DNA from: Dichomitus squalens LYAD-421 SS1
Lineage: Eukaryota > Basidiomycota > Agaricomycetes > Polyporales > Polyporaceae
Length of the DNA: 20,462 nucleotides
Assembly (NCBI RefSeq): GCF_000275845.1
Contig: NW_006766928.1
Coordinates: 135,461 to 155,922 of the forward strand
Direction of reading: 5' to 3'
A model generated the notes under the pieces. It ran no database searches. It was not told the DNA's origin and worked only from the letters and a program-made list of their open reading frames with translations. How positions within the stretch are numbered: the stretch's first letter is position 1; each line of letters begins with the position of its first letter. This document shows positions 1-8,091 of this stretch, in pieces. Position numbers and translations under genes: made by a program.

Positions 1-85
1 GGTTATATTGCCCGACCCTGACCTAGACTCAGGACCCTGTCCCGTCTCTATCCCTTTTCGGTTATATCACAGGACCCTGACCTAG
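1..85. repeat. two-copy direct repeat, period 59 bp
   Basis: Positions 1-26 and 60-85 match at 21 of 26 bases; both begin GGTTATAT and end GACCCTGACCTAG. Short tandem repeats of this kind occur in the U3 part of LTRs, which would fit the LTR reading of 1-385. Confidence 0.6.
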
Positions 86-385
86 GTCTTGTACTATACT
101 GGGCCCAGCCTCGACCAGACGCATTCCTTTACAGTCTCCTCATACCTCCCCACTTTGGTCGGTTACCTTTCCCTTCCTAATACGGTCGGTACCCCATAGT
201 ATATAAGGAGGCCTGTAGTCGGTAGAGGCTCCCCACTTCTGTTCTCCTCTTCGTTACCTCCTGTATCCCTATATCCCTCAATCTAGGGACTTGTGCAATA
301 CTCTCTCCCCGTGTGCTACACCGCGTACTTGGATAAGTCCGCGTGATAAGTCTGGATAGACTTGTGTTAGTACTTCAGCGTAACA
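1..385 (+). mobile_element. probable LTR relic, truncated at the window edge
   Basis: This stretch has LTR-like composition: a pyrimidine-rich sequence, a TATA box (TATATAAG at 200-207), and a possible end at TAACA (381-385). It resembles neither the gypsy LTR at 1237 nor the copia LTR at 7246, so it would be a third family. Its left end lies outside the window and no second LTR copy is visible, so both the boundaries and the identity are inferred. It could also be ordinary promoter DNA. Confidence 0.33.
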
Positions 386-1236
386 GGCTCCGCTCATTGA
401 TTAGTTAGTCTACCTGAATGCCCGTGCGGGCTCCAGGGCAAGTATGCAGGCGCTCGCTGTCGCGTACAGCATCCCAACAGCATTCTTCGCTTGGGGGTGA
501 GTCTTGCGTAATGCCTTCAGTTCCACAATAGCACCTCTTACGCTTACTGAATGTGACAATGTACAGGCTGATAACATTTTTCATTGCCATCGCCTGGCTT
601 TGCCTCCATGACACGAGCTCCGTCACGCGGATCATTGTCTGTATCGCCATCGCCGTTTCCGCCTTCTTGGCCTGGATCACACAATGGCAAGCCAAGAATT
701 TGCTCATCCCGCTCTCGGACAAGATGAGGACGATGCACGCAGTAGTTCAGAGGGCTCCGAATCGGATGGCTGCCGGCCTCCGAAACATCTCTCTTTGCGC
801 CAGGATGGCCATTCCATCTATGTCTCTACTCCCCATTAGGAGGAAGCCCAAAGCCTTAAGTTCATATCTATCGGATACCCCCGGCCATATTGATCTTCAG
901 GCCGTGTCATCAGGCTCGGGGAGGAGATACAATCTGGCATGATCTGCCGCCTGATGACAGTGCGATCAGGTCCGGTCACTTCGCTACTATAGTGGGACGC
1001 CCCCATTATGCTTTCTGTATGATTGTACTTGTCCTCATCAGCTTCACTTTCGCCCGCTCGGAGTACTCTTTGACATGCACGACCTCTGTATACGCCCACA
1101 CTATGCCGAACTTATTACGTTACACAGCTACACTTAGCAAGGAAGCTGGACACGCCATGAATCGTAACGATGCTTCAATCTCTCACTTGAGTCAACTGAA
1201 GCCAACTGTAACGGTCAAGACCGTTGCCGATCCTCA
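386..1236. other. degraded sequence with no clear gene
   Basis: No intact gene is visible. The most protein-like trace is on the plus strand. From an ATG at 608 a Ser/Pro-rich frame runs to a stop at 725. One frame over, 717-839 reads as an acidic Ser-rich stretch (QDEDDARSSSEGSESDG) ending at a TAG. Together they could be a frameshifted N-terminus, perhaps of an old transposon ORF, but I recognise no family. The last 30 bases (1207-1236) are an inverted near-copy of the 3' end of the gypsy pol gene. Confidence 0.3.
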
Positions 1237-1478
1237 TGGCCAATTTAGGTAGCCGGATTTCCTTTTGTAGCTTTGTGTTCGATCGTGTGCGCTTCTCGGA
1301 CTCTTGGTTCGTGTCATGTTTGTATCCGCTCGTTTTATTCTCCTAGCCCCTAGTACAGTACAGGTTATAGTCTACGTGTTGTACGCATGTACCCCTCGTG
1401 GAATCAACGCCGGTTCTGGGGCCTGTCCTCACTCTCGCTTCTCTCTCTCTCTCTTGTGTCTGCACTCGCCCCATTACA
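1237..1478 (+). repeat. 5' LTR of the gypsy element
   Basis: It starts TGGCCAATTT and ends CCATTACA (TG...CA). It is 239/242 identical to 7850-8091. Identity with the 3' copy stops right after the terminal CA: GT follows here and CC follows at the 3' LTR. On the left only the single A at 1236/7849 is shared before divergence. A CT-rich microsatellite lies near its 3' end (about 1437-1454). Confidence 0.94.
1366..1407 (+). promoter_or_regulatory. LTR core promoter and inferred transcript 5' end
   Basis: A TATA-like TTATAG (1365-1370) lies about 30 bp upstream of GTGGAATCAA (1398-1407). That 10-mer is exactly complementary to the putative primer-binding site after the LTR. In Tf1-type elements the transcript's first bases serve as primer, so 1398 is the predicted start. 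The equivalent point in the 3' LTR is 8011. The start site is inferred. Confidence 0.5.
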
Positions 1479-1480
1479 GT

Positions 1481-1490
1481 TTGATTCCAC
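1481..1490 (+). other. self-priming primer-binding site
   Basis: TTGATTCCAC begins two bases after the LTR end and is the perfect reverse complement of 1398-1407 inside the LTR. The sequence after the LTR does not begin with the TGG expected of a tRNA-primed site. The two intervening bases (GT) would extend the U5 end to CAGT, matching the dinucleotide that retroviral-type integrases trim after CA. Confidence 0.6.
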
Positions 1491-1629
1491 CACCAACTAT
1501 TCGGTTTCGCTCCGAATACCTAGGCAACAACGTACGCGTTACTACGCTGCGACTCATCCCCCTGCGTGTGTCTCTACGCCGCGAACATCTTCACCAATTC
1601 CTTAGGCGACATCTCGCTTGCCTGGCAAC

Positions 1630-2883
1630 ATGAATTCTTATGGCACAGACCCGTACTTCGCGTCCACCGCAGACGTCTTCCCTTCTGACGTGGACTACCA
1701 GCAGACATCCCAGGATGTCCCCCCGCAAAACCATGTGTCAGGACCAGACACTGCTCAGCAACAGCAGGGGCCAGTCCAGCCCACCGCTGAGGAACAGTTA
1801 CGTGAGTTATTACTTGCAGTCTTGAATATCAACCAGAACTCGGAGGCTATCCGTATGCATACGATGCAGCAGGATGCGGCAATACAACAGTTGCACACTG
1901 AAATCACTGAAGGCAATGCGCGCGCTGTTCGTATTGTTCGGGAAGTGCTCGATCAGGCCTCTGCCGCATTCTGAACTTTGCCTACAGGCTCTGTTGGCCC
2001 CGGACGTCCCCCTGCTATTAAGTTGCGGGAGCCGCATAAGTTTGGCGGCAAATCCGACGATGTCAAAAATTTCATCCGTGACGTCTCGGTATGTATTCGT
2101 CTTCAGGGGTCAGCATTCCAGACCGACAGAAACAAGGTCGAATATCTCTCCATGTATCTGGAGAAGGGCAGTGCGCTGGCGTGGTACAACGCCACGATTC
2201 GTCAAAAGCCCCACTTGCTCAATAATTGGCAAGGGTTCACGGCTGAGTTCCTGAGTCGTTTCCAGACGACGGACTTGGTTTCTAAGTACACGCACAAAGC
2301 GGAGGCCCTGACTCACAAGGGACCCGTCGCTGAGCTGGTGAACCAGTTTCAGGAGTGCATGGCATATGTGAACTGGTCTGAGCAGACGAAAATCGTCATG
2401 TTCAATCGTAAGCTGAAGCCCGACCTTCGGCGCGCCCTCTTGGCGTCGCCAAAGAAGGATACATTTGACGAATGGGCCCCTATTGTCATTGACAAAGACA
2501 ACGAGTTACACGAGCTCGAAGTGGACCTTCGGCGCGAGGAGAAAATCTCCAAGCCCAAGGCAACTGGGAATGGGCGACCCTCGGATCGCTCGTACAGTTC
2601 CCCGAGTTGGCGATCGAGCGATCGTCCAGGTACTTCCAACTCTCCCTCCCAATCAGGGACTTCCGCTCCCGACACCAACGGCCCTACTCCTATGGAGGTA
2701 GACGCCCTGCGTCAGGCTCCTCGGGGCCCGCTCACACCGGAGGAGAGGGCTTACCGCGACGCTAATGGCCTCTGCCGCTATTGCGGAGGCAAGCACAAGA
2801 TCGCTGAATGCCCGAAGATTCAGAAAAAACAGGCTGCCGAGAATAAGGTTAGCAAGGCCGATCCCTCTAAGGGAAAAGCCTGA
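1630..2883 (+). pseudogene. gag: gypsy gag, interrupted by one in-frame TGA
   Basis: Gag is the nucleocapsid/capsid precursor that packages the element RNA. The first ATG of the frame is at 1630. The frame is open to a TGA at 2881-2883 except for a TGA at codon 115 (1972-1974). The N-terminal part has a Gln-rich stretch and a likely coiled coil (LRELLLAVLNINQ region). After the stop comes a retrotransposon-gag capsid-like domain (about codons 130-290), with FIRDV, ALAWYN and FLSRF among its recognisable pieces. At 2773-2817 lies a single zinc knuckle, CRYCGGKHKIAEC. It reads CX2CX3HX4C, one residue shorter than the usual CX2CX4HX4C. No in-frame ATG lies close after the TGA, so this copy probably makes no full Gag unless the stop is read through. 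The TGA is followed by A, which is not a strong readthrough context. Confidence 0.88.
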
Positions 2884-2912
2884 CGGGTGTCTCAGTCGTC
2901 CCGGAGACTCCC
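2871..2912 (+). promoter_or_regulatory. -1 programmed frameshift signal between gag and pol
   Basis: In gag phase the sequence reads G GGA AAA (2871-2877), a canonical X XXY YYZ slippery heptamer, then GCC TGA (the gag stop). Seven bases after the heptamer comes a potential stem: GGG-T-GTCTC (2885-2893) pairing with GAGAC-T-CCC (2904-2912) around a 10-base loop. A -1 slip enters the pol frame, which has no stop from 2871 onward (the stop just upstream is TAA at 2868). Heptamer, spacer and stem all have the geometry known from retroviral and retrotransposon -1 frameshifting. Actual use is inferred. Confidence 0.68.
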
Positions 2913-5900
2913 ATATCGCGAGGGACTGCAGCCCAAGTGACGGAGTCTTCATCTTCTCGGTCTCATGTTCGGTTTAATAATGGGTCTTATCGGTTACGTT
3001 CCGTCTCCTTCGCTCCGGTGTTCCGTCTTTCATCTCATGTCCATTCGGACGTCACTTCACCCGATCATTTCTTTGTTTCAGTCTCTCTCCAGTTCCCTAA
3101 CAAAAAACCCTTGCGCACTATTGCGTTGATTGACTGTGGCGCAAACAAGTCCTGTATTTCTCTCTCATTTGCCAATAGGCACAGTCTCCCGCGTCATCTA
3201 AAGGACGAACCTATCCCTATCCTTGCTGTTGACAATCATCCTATCGCGTCGGGCCTCGTCGAATACGACGTAGTAACCTCGCTCTCAGTCCAATCTCACT
3301 CCGAAAATATCTCTCTTGGAGTCGTCGAGGTCCCGTATCCAGTCATCTTGGGACTCGACTGGCTGCAACGTCACAACCCTGCCATTGACTGGGTGCGGCG
3401 TGAACTCGCGTTTTCATGTTGCGGAGACAATTTCACAGCACATGCGCTCTTAAAGCCTGTTTCCGTCTCTACTAATGCCCCCCAGACACAACCTTCAACG
3501 CGCTTTTGCGCTGCTACTACACCAGGCCTCGGACTGGGGATCTCAACGTCCCCTCTATCATCTCCCTCTTCGCTCTTGAGGCGTTCTGATCAAACAACCT
3601 CCGCACCACCTTCAGAGCGCGTTTCGGTGCTGTCCGCGACCGCAATCCCCTGGCATGCCCCTGGCATATCTACCCAAATCGGCTCCGGTCGAACCGGGTC
3701 TGTCTTTTCAATTGACAGCGTTCTCAGACCCCTGCTACACCCACTCGGGGAAGCTCGCCTCGGCCGAGGTCGAACTGAGCTGTCTCCTACCCCCGCTCCA
3801 TCGCACAACAGCATGAACACTTCGTTCGGGCGCGCTCCTACAGAGGAATCGACGTTGCCCGTCGACATCAAGTTCGTCAATTCATCTCGATTCCGCAAGT
3901 ATGCGCGAAACGGAGAGACCGCAAAGTTCTACTACCATCCCAAGAGGACCCATGGCTATCGCGTCGCCTCCATGCACCTCCACTCCGATGGCACGCCACC
4001 CGACAATCCCACATCGCCTACGCCTTCGCCTACACTGCCTCCGGAGCCACCCCCGGACGATCCCTCTCACCACATCCCCGACAAATATAAACAATACGCT
4101 CGCGTCTTCTCCCCAGTAGAAGTCGAGCAGCTGCCTCCGCACCGACCAGGTTTCGATGCCGCAATCGAACTGGAGGAGGGCAAAACACCGCCGTACGGTC
4201 CCCTCTACCACCTCTCACAGGACGAGTGGGCCCACGTCTTTGATTATATCGAGAGCAACCTCAAGAAGGGCTTCATTCGGCGTTCCTCCTCTTCCGCTGC
4301 TGCACCCATCCTCTTCGTGCGCAAGAAATCTGGCGAACTCCGCCTATGCGTCGACTACCGGGGGCTCAATGCAATCACACGAAAGAACCGATACCCGCTG
4401 CCACTCATCAACGATCTACTCGACCGCGTTCAAGGTTGCACGGTCTTCACGACCTTGGACCTCAAAAACGCGTTCAATCTCATTCGCATTCGCGAAGGAG
4501 ACGAGTGGAAGACCGCATTCCGCGCTCATCTGGGCCTATTCGAGTACCTCGTCATGCCCTTTGGTCTCACTAACGCACCGGGAACCTTTCAGGCCTACAT
4601 CCAGGACGCTCTTCGTGACCTCCTCGATGTCGTGTGCGTCGTGTACATCGACGACATACTCATTTTCTCTCGCACCCAGGAGGAACATGACCGCCACGTC
4701 GCGATGGTCCTCGAACGACTCGAAAAGGCGGGTCTCTTCGCCAATGCGAAGAAATGCGCATTTGACTGCTCCGAGGTCGAGTACGTTGGCTATCTCATCA
4801 ACGCCGACGGTATTCGCATGGACCCCAAGAAGCTCGACACTGTCATCAATTGGCCAACACCGAAGTCCATCAAGGATGTTCAATCATTCCTCGGATTCAC
4901 AAACTTCTACTGCCGTTTCATCAACAACTACGCCAGGATGGCGTTACCCCTCCATGCACTCACCAAGAAGGCTACTCGCGAAGTCCCTTTCGGGTGGACA
5001 CCGGAGGCGAACTCAGCGTTCAAGGCCCTGCGCACTGCCATCCTCTCCGAGCCCGTCCTTTTCCATTTCAACCCCACACTGCCCTCTACGCTCTCTACGG
5101 ACGCTTCAGACTTCGCTATTGCGGGCGTCCTGCACCAGCCCGACGGCTTGGGCCACTTGCACCCTGTCGCGTACTTCTCGTGCAAGCTCTCCCCAGCCGA
5201 AATCAATTACCAAGTATATGACAAAGAGCTGCTCGCCATGGTCGAATCTTTCCGCGCAATGCGAGCATGGCTCATAGGTACGGAAGTTCCGGTCTCAGTT
5301 GTTTCTGACCACAAAAATCTAGAATATTTCATGACGTCCCGGACCCTCAATCGCCGTCAAGCGCGATGGTCTATTTTCCTCTCCGAGTTCAATTTTCGTC
5401 TCACCTACGCCCCGGGTTTGAAGAACCCTGCAGACCCACCGTCTCGACGTGTGGACTTCGCACCTCAGAAGGGGGATGAGGTGGTCGAAGAAAACTTCAA
5501 GGCCCTGCTGACTCCGGCGCACACAGAGCGTCTGCAACATAGACCTCCAACCACCTGGCCTCAACAGGCTTCTTCCTTCGCTGCCATTCGCGCTATCGCC
5601 GCCGTCCCACTCGTTGCTACCGCACTCACCACGCTCATGGTAGATCGTTCGGACTTCAAGAAACGTCTTAGTGACGCAGTCCAATCGGACCCTGAGTGGT
5701 GCGAAGGACTTTCACACGAGGACTCCGCCTTCCATGCAGAAGGGAACATTGTGTATCATGACAGCCGCCTCTACGTCCCGCGCTCGCTCCGCGCTGAGGT
5801 GACACACTTCTATCACGACTCTGCACGCTCCGGACACTTCGGTCGTGACCATACCACCGAGCTCATCAGGCGTGACTTCTCCTGGCCTGGTATTCGCACC

Positions 5901-7217
5901 TACGTATGTCAGTACGTGCGGGCGTGCGACACGTGCAGCCGCATCAAGACACCTCGACACAAGCCTTTCGGCCTACTCCGCCCGCTCGAGATCCCCGACC
6001 GCCCGTGGAAGGGCATCACGATGGACATGATCGTGAAACTCCCCGACTCACATGGTTACGACTCGATCTGGGTCGTTTGCGACCGCCTAACACGCTACGC
6101 TCACTTTATCCCTTGCCAGGAGTCAATGGACGCACCGGCCTTGGCCTGGCTTTTCTTTGATAGGATTTTTCGCCACCACGGCATGCCTGAGTCCATCATC
6201 TCGGACAGAGGGCCCGTTTTTGTCTCTCAGTTTTGGAATGCGCTTACTACCTTGCTTCGTACAGAACTCAAATTTTCTACAGCTTATCACCCACAGACCG
6301 ACGGCCTCACCGAGCGCACCAACCAGACGCTCGAGTGCTACCTTAGAGCCTACGTATCGTCGCAACAGGACGATTGGGTCGACTATCTGCCTCTCGCCGA
6401 GTTTGCGTTCAACAACCACGCAAGCTCATCGACGGGCATGACGCCTTACTATGCCAACCTCGGCTATCACCCCACGTTCAACCCTCTCATCACTCCGCCA
6501 ACCTCGGTCCCCGCCGCAAACGACATGGCTCAACGCCTCGCCCGACTGCACGAGGACCTCCGTGCCCAGCTCCGCGCTTCGCAAGACCGTCAATCTCGGT
6601 ACTACAACCAGCGCGTCCAGGACACTCCGAAGTTCCAGCCTGGTCAGCTCGTCTGGCTGCTCCGCCGACACATCAAGACTTCACGTCCATCCGACAAGTT
6701 GGATCATCGACGCCTCGGACCTTTCCCTATCGACCACGCTGTCTCCGACCTCGCATACAAGCTCCGCCTTCCCACCTACCTTTCTCGCCTCCATCCTGTC
6801 TTCCATGTCTCCCTCCTCGAACCTTACCACAACTCCTCCGCTTCACAACCTCATTCTGAACCCAACCCCTTCCAGCTCGCTGACGACACTCCCTCTCCCG
6901 ACATCCACTCCATCCTCGACTGTCGCAAAATTGGCCAACGCTACGAGTACCTCATCCACTGGAGTAACCTCTCTCACGAGGAGGACTCCTGGGTACCGCT
7001 TTCCGGCATACCATCCACCGCGAACGAGCTGCTCGAACGTTTCCACCGCCGCCACACTCGAGCGCCACGCCCGCCGTCACCCCTTCTTCTTCGCCCACCA
7101 AACTCCACCGCTTCCATGACAGAAGACACTAATTCTATTATCCGAGGATCGGCAACGGTCTCGACCGTTACACCACCTCCTCCTCAAGGGAGTGCGCGTG
7201 CGGGGACGACCCAGTAA
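2871..7217 (+). CDS. pol: gypsy Pol polyprotein: PR-RT-RNase H-integrase-chromodomain
   Basis: Pol copies the element RNA to DNA and integrates it. It is intact and entered by -1 frameshift from gag at 2871. No ATG lies near its start; residue numbers here count from a GTG at 2937. Protease: DCGANKS at 66-72, with partner motif ILGLDWL at 137-143. A Pro/Ser-rich spacer covers about 170-380. RT: YIDD at 570-573, with LCVDYRGLN and MPFGLTNAP blocks. RNase H: D722, E764, D791, D833. Integrase zinc finger: H960, H967, C997, C1000. Integrase core: D1030, D1090, E1126 (D-35-E). A GPF module (RLGPF, 1259-1263) precedes a chromodomain at about 1323-1372 (YEYLIHWSN, SWVPL), which in chromoviruses directs integration to marked chromatin. 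Two motifs are off-consensus: DCG for DSG/DTG in the protease, and NPADPPSRR where ADxLSR is usual. Confidence 0.96.
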   Translation, partial: GKSLTGVSVVPETPISRGTAAQVTESSSSRSHVRFNNGSYRLRSVSFAPVFRLSSHVHSDVTSPDHFFVSVSLQFPNKKPLRTIALIDCGANKSCISLSFANRHSLPRHLKDEPIPILAVDNHPIASGLVEYDVVTSLSVQSHSENISLGVVEVPYPVILGLDWLQRHNPAIDWVRRELAFSCCGDNFTAHALLKPVSVSTNAPQTQPSTRFCAATTPGLGLGISTSPLSSPSSLLRRSDQTTSAPPSERVSVLSATAIPWHAPGISTQIGSGRTGSVFSIDSVLRPLLHPLGEARLGRGRTELSPTPAPSHNSMNTSFGRAPTEESTLPVDIKFVNSSRFRKYARNGETAKFYYHPKRTHGYRVASMHLHSDGTPPDNPTSPTPSPTLPPEPPPDDPSHHIPDKYKQYARVFSPVEVEQLPPHRPGFDAAIELEEGKTPPYGPLYHLSQDEWAHVFDYIESNLKKGFIRRSSSSAAAPILFVRKKSGELRLCVDYRGLNAITRKNRYPLPLINDLLDRVQGCTVFTTLDLKNAFNLIRIREGDEWKTAFRAHLGLFEYLVMPFGLTNAPGTFQAYIQDALRDLLDVVCVVYIDDILIFSRTQEEHDRHVAMVLERLEKAGLFANAKKCAFDCSEVEYVGYLINADGIRMDPKKLDTVINWPTPKSIKDVQSFLGFTNFYCRFINNYARMALPLHALTKKATREVPFGWTPEANSAFKALRTAILSEPVLFHFNPTLPSTLSTDASDFAIAGVLHQPDGLGHLHPVAYFSCKLSPAEINYQVYDKELLAMVESFRAMRAWLIGTEVPVSVVSDHKNLEYFMTSRTLNRRQARWSIFLSEFNFRLTYAPGLKNPADPPSRRVDFAPQKGDEVVEENFKALLTPAHTERLQHRPPTTWPQQASSFAAIRAIAAVPLVATALTTLMVDRSDFKKRLSDAVQSDPEWCEGLSHEDSAFHAEGNIVYHDSRLYVPRSLRAEVTHFYHDSARSGHFGRDHTTELIRRDFSWPGIRTYVCQYVRACDTCSRIKTPRHKPFGLLRPLEIPDRPWKGITMDMIVKLPDSHGYDSIWVVCDRLTRYAHFIPCQESMDAPALAWLFFDRIFRHHGMPESIISDRGPVFVSQFWNALTTLLRTELKFSTAYHPQTDGLTERTNQTLECYLRAYVSSQQDDWVDYLPLAEFAFNNHASSSTGMTPYYANLGYHPTFNPLITPPTSVPAANDMAQRLARLHEDLRAQLRASQDRQSRYYNQRVQDTPKFQPGQLVWLLRRHIKTSRPSDKLDHRRLGPFPIDHAVSDLAYKLRLPTYLSRLHPVFHVSLLEPYHNSSASQPHSEPNPFQLADDTPSPDIHSILDCRKIGQRYEYLIHWSNLSHEEDSWVPLSGIPSTANELLERFHRRHTRAPRPPSPLLLRPPNSTASMTEDTNSIIRGSATVSTVTPPPPQGSARAGTTQ

Positions 7218-7245
7218 TTCCAGCCGGGTGGCTCTCACGGGTCAT

Positions 7246-7615
7246 TGTTGAACAGGCGCTGGTTTACACAGCTTGCCTAATACAGCCGTCACAAGATATG
7301 GAACGGCACAGCCGGTTACTGCAATAACCGAGGCTGTACTACTCATGTGGTACACACACAGCTTTGCTGTGTACGCACTGCTTCTCTGTGCGACTGTGCA
7401 TCCTGGGAAGGTACTGTATAGTACTACGTAGCCACAGATGTACAGTAGTATATATAGGGGACCTCTGTACCCCCAATCTACAGTTCAGTTCACTCGAACA
7501 TCTCCTCTCATCGCTCTAACAAGCCTCTTACAACCAACAACCCTTCTAGGTGAGTTGCAGGCTATCCGCTGTCGTTGCCACCCGTGGGAGAGGCCTTCGC
7601 CCCCCGGGTTCAACA
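7246..7615 (+). mobile_element. solo LTR of a Ty1/copia element inside the gypsy element
   Basis: A 370-bp LTR starting TGTTGAACAGG and ending GGGTTCAACA. It is flanked by a perfect 5-bp target duplication, GTCAT at 7241-7245 and 7616-7620. It matches the minus-strand copia LTR at 19718-20088 with about 9 substitutions and one 1-bp indel. A TATA box (TATATATAG) lies at 7449-7457. Being single with an intact duplication, it is best explained by insertion of a full copia element followed by LTR-LTR recombination. It lies between the pol stop and the gypsy 3' LTR, so it is younger than the gypsy insertion or was carried in by it. Confidence 0.95.
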
Positions 7616-7786
7616 GTCATACCTCACGGGTGGTTTCGAGACACGCTTGGAGCGGAGCGTGGTCTGCGACGGCGGTTCGTACCAGACACGCGGGTTCACA
7701 CGTTCTGGCTTGGGAGACGGAGGGCGCGGAGCAGCAGGCGGGATGCGAGGTGCGGGTGGAGCGGCAGGAGGAGCAGCAGCGGGTTC

Positions 7787-7813
7787 GGAGGATGCGGAGG
7801 ATGCGGAGGATGC
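7787..7813. repeat. 9-bp tandem repeat, three copies
   Basis: Three perfect head-to-tail copies of GGAGGATGC in the spacer before the gypsy 3' LTR. The length is a multiple of three, so both strand frames stay open. Confidence 0.85.
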
Positions 7814-7835
7814 GGGCAGTGCAGCGGGGACCTGT

Positions 7836-7849
7836 GAAGAAGTGGAAGA
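7836..7849 (+). other. gypsy polypurine tract
   Basis: GAAGAAGTGGAAGA is purine apart from one T and directly abuts the TGG that starts the 3' LTR. This is the expected position and composition of the plus-strand primer. Confidence 0.75.
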
Positions 7850-8091
7850 TGGCCAATTTAGGTAGCCGGATTTCCTTTTGTAGCTTTGTGTTCGATCGTG
7901 CGTGCTTCTCGGACTCTTGGTTCGTGTCATGTTTGTATCTGCTCGTTTTATTCTCCTAGCCCCTAGTACAGTACAGGTTATAGTCTACGTGTTGTACGCA
8001 TGTACCCCTCGTGGAATCAACGCCGGTTCTGGGGCCTGTCCTCACTCTCGCTTCTCTCTCTCTCTCTTGTGTCTGCACTCGCCCCATTACA
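7850..8091 (+). repeat. 3' LTR of the gypsy element
   Basis: A 242-bp copy of 1237-1478 with three C/T differences: two close together near CGATCGTG and one near GTATCTGCTCG. It ends CCATTACA and is followed by CCAAC, which does not match the left flank of the 5' LTR. Confidence 0.94.

Larger units (their letters stand above)
7616..7849 (-). other. pol-to-3' LTR spacer with an antisense open frame
   Basis: This GC-rich segment belongs to the gypsy element but encodes nothing obvious on the plus strand. The minus strand is open from 7930 in the LTR to 7610. It reads an Ala/Pro-rich stretch, then NPRVWYEPPSQ and RSKRVSKPPVRYD. The last motif resembles the RRSxRxxxPPxRY linker between integrase and RT of copia polyproteins (recalled, not searched). 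Without the solo LTR the minus frame meets a TGA two codons after PPVRYD. It may be a captured copia fragment or a chance open frame. Confidence 0.35.
1237..8091 (+). mobile_element. Ty3/gypsy chromovirus, nearly complete
   Basis: A full-length LTR retrotransposon: 242-bp LTRs at 1237-1478 and 7850-8091, a primer site at 1481, gag at 1630-2883, pol at 2871-7217, and a polypurine tract at 7836. The domain order PR-RT-RH-IN with a C-terminal chromodomain identifies a chromovirus. Total span is 6855 bp, of which 375 bp is a later solo copia LTR plus its extra target copy. The LTRs differ at 3 of 242 positions, all C/T transitions, so insertion is recent. Pol is intact but gag has one in-frame TGA. 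The five bases outside the LTRs (CCTCA left, CCAAC right) do not form a target site duplication, so one flank has probably been rearranged. Confidence 0.94.

Noticed and set aside
553..942. 129-codon plus-strand open frame with hydrophobic start
   Set aside because: The other frames on the same strand look equally or more protein-like, no family is recognisable, and overlapping minus-strand frames are just as long; treated as a shadow in degraded DNA.
4156..5277. 373-codon plus-strand frame inside pol
   Set aside because: Ser/Arg-rich composition typical of an off-frame reading of a GC-rich gene; fully inside the verified RT and RNase H coding frame.
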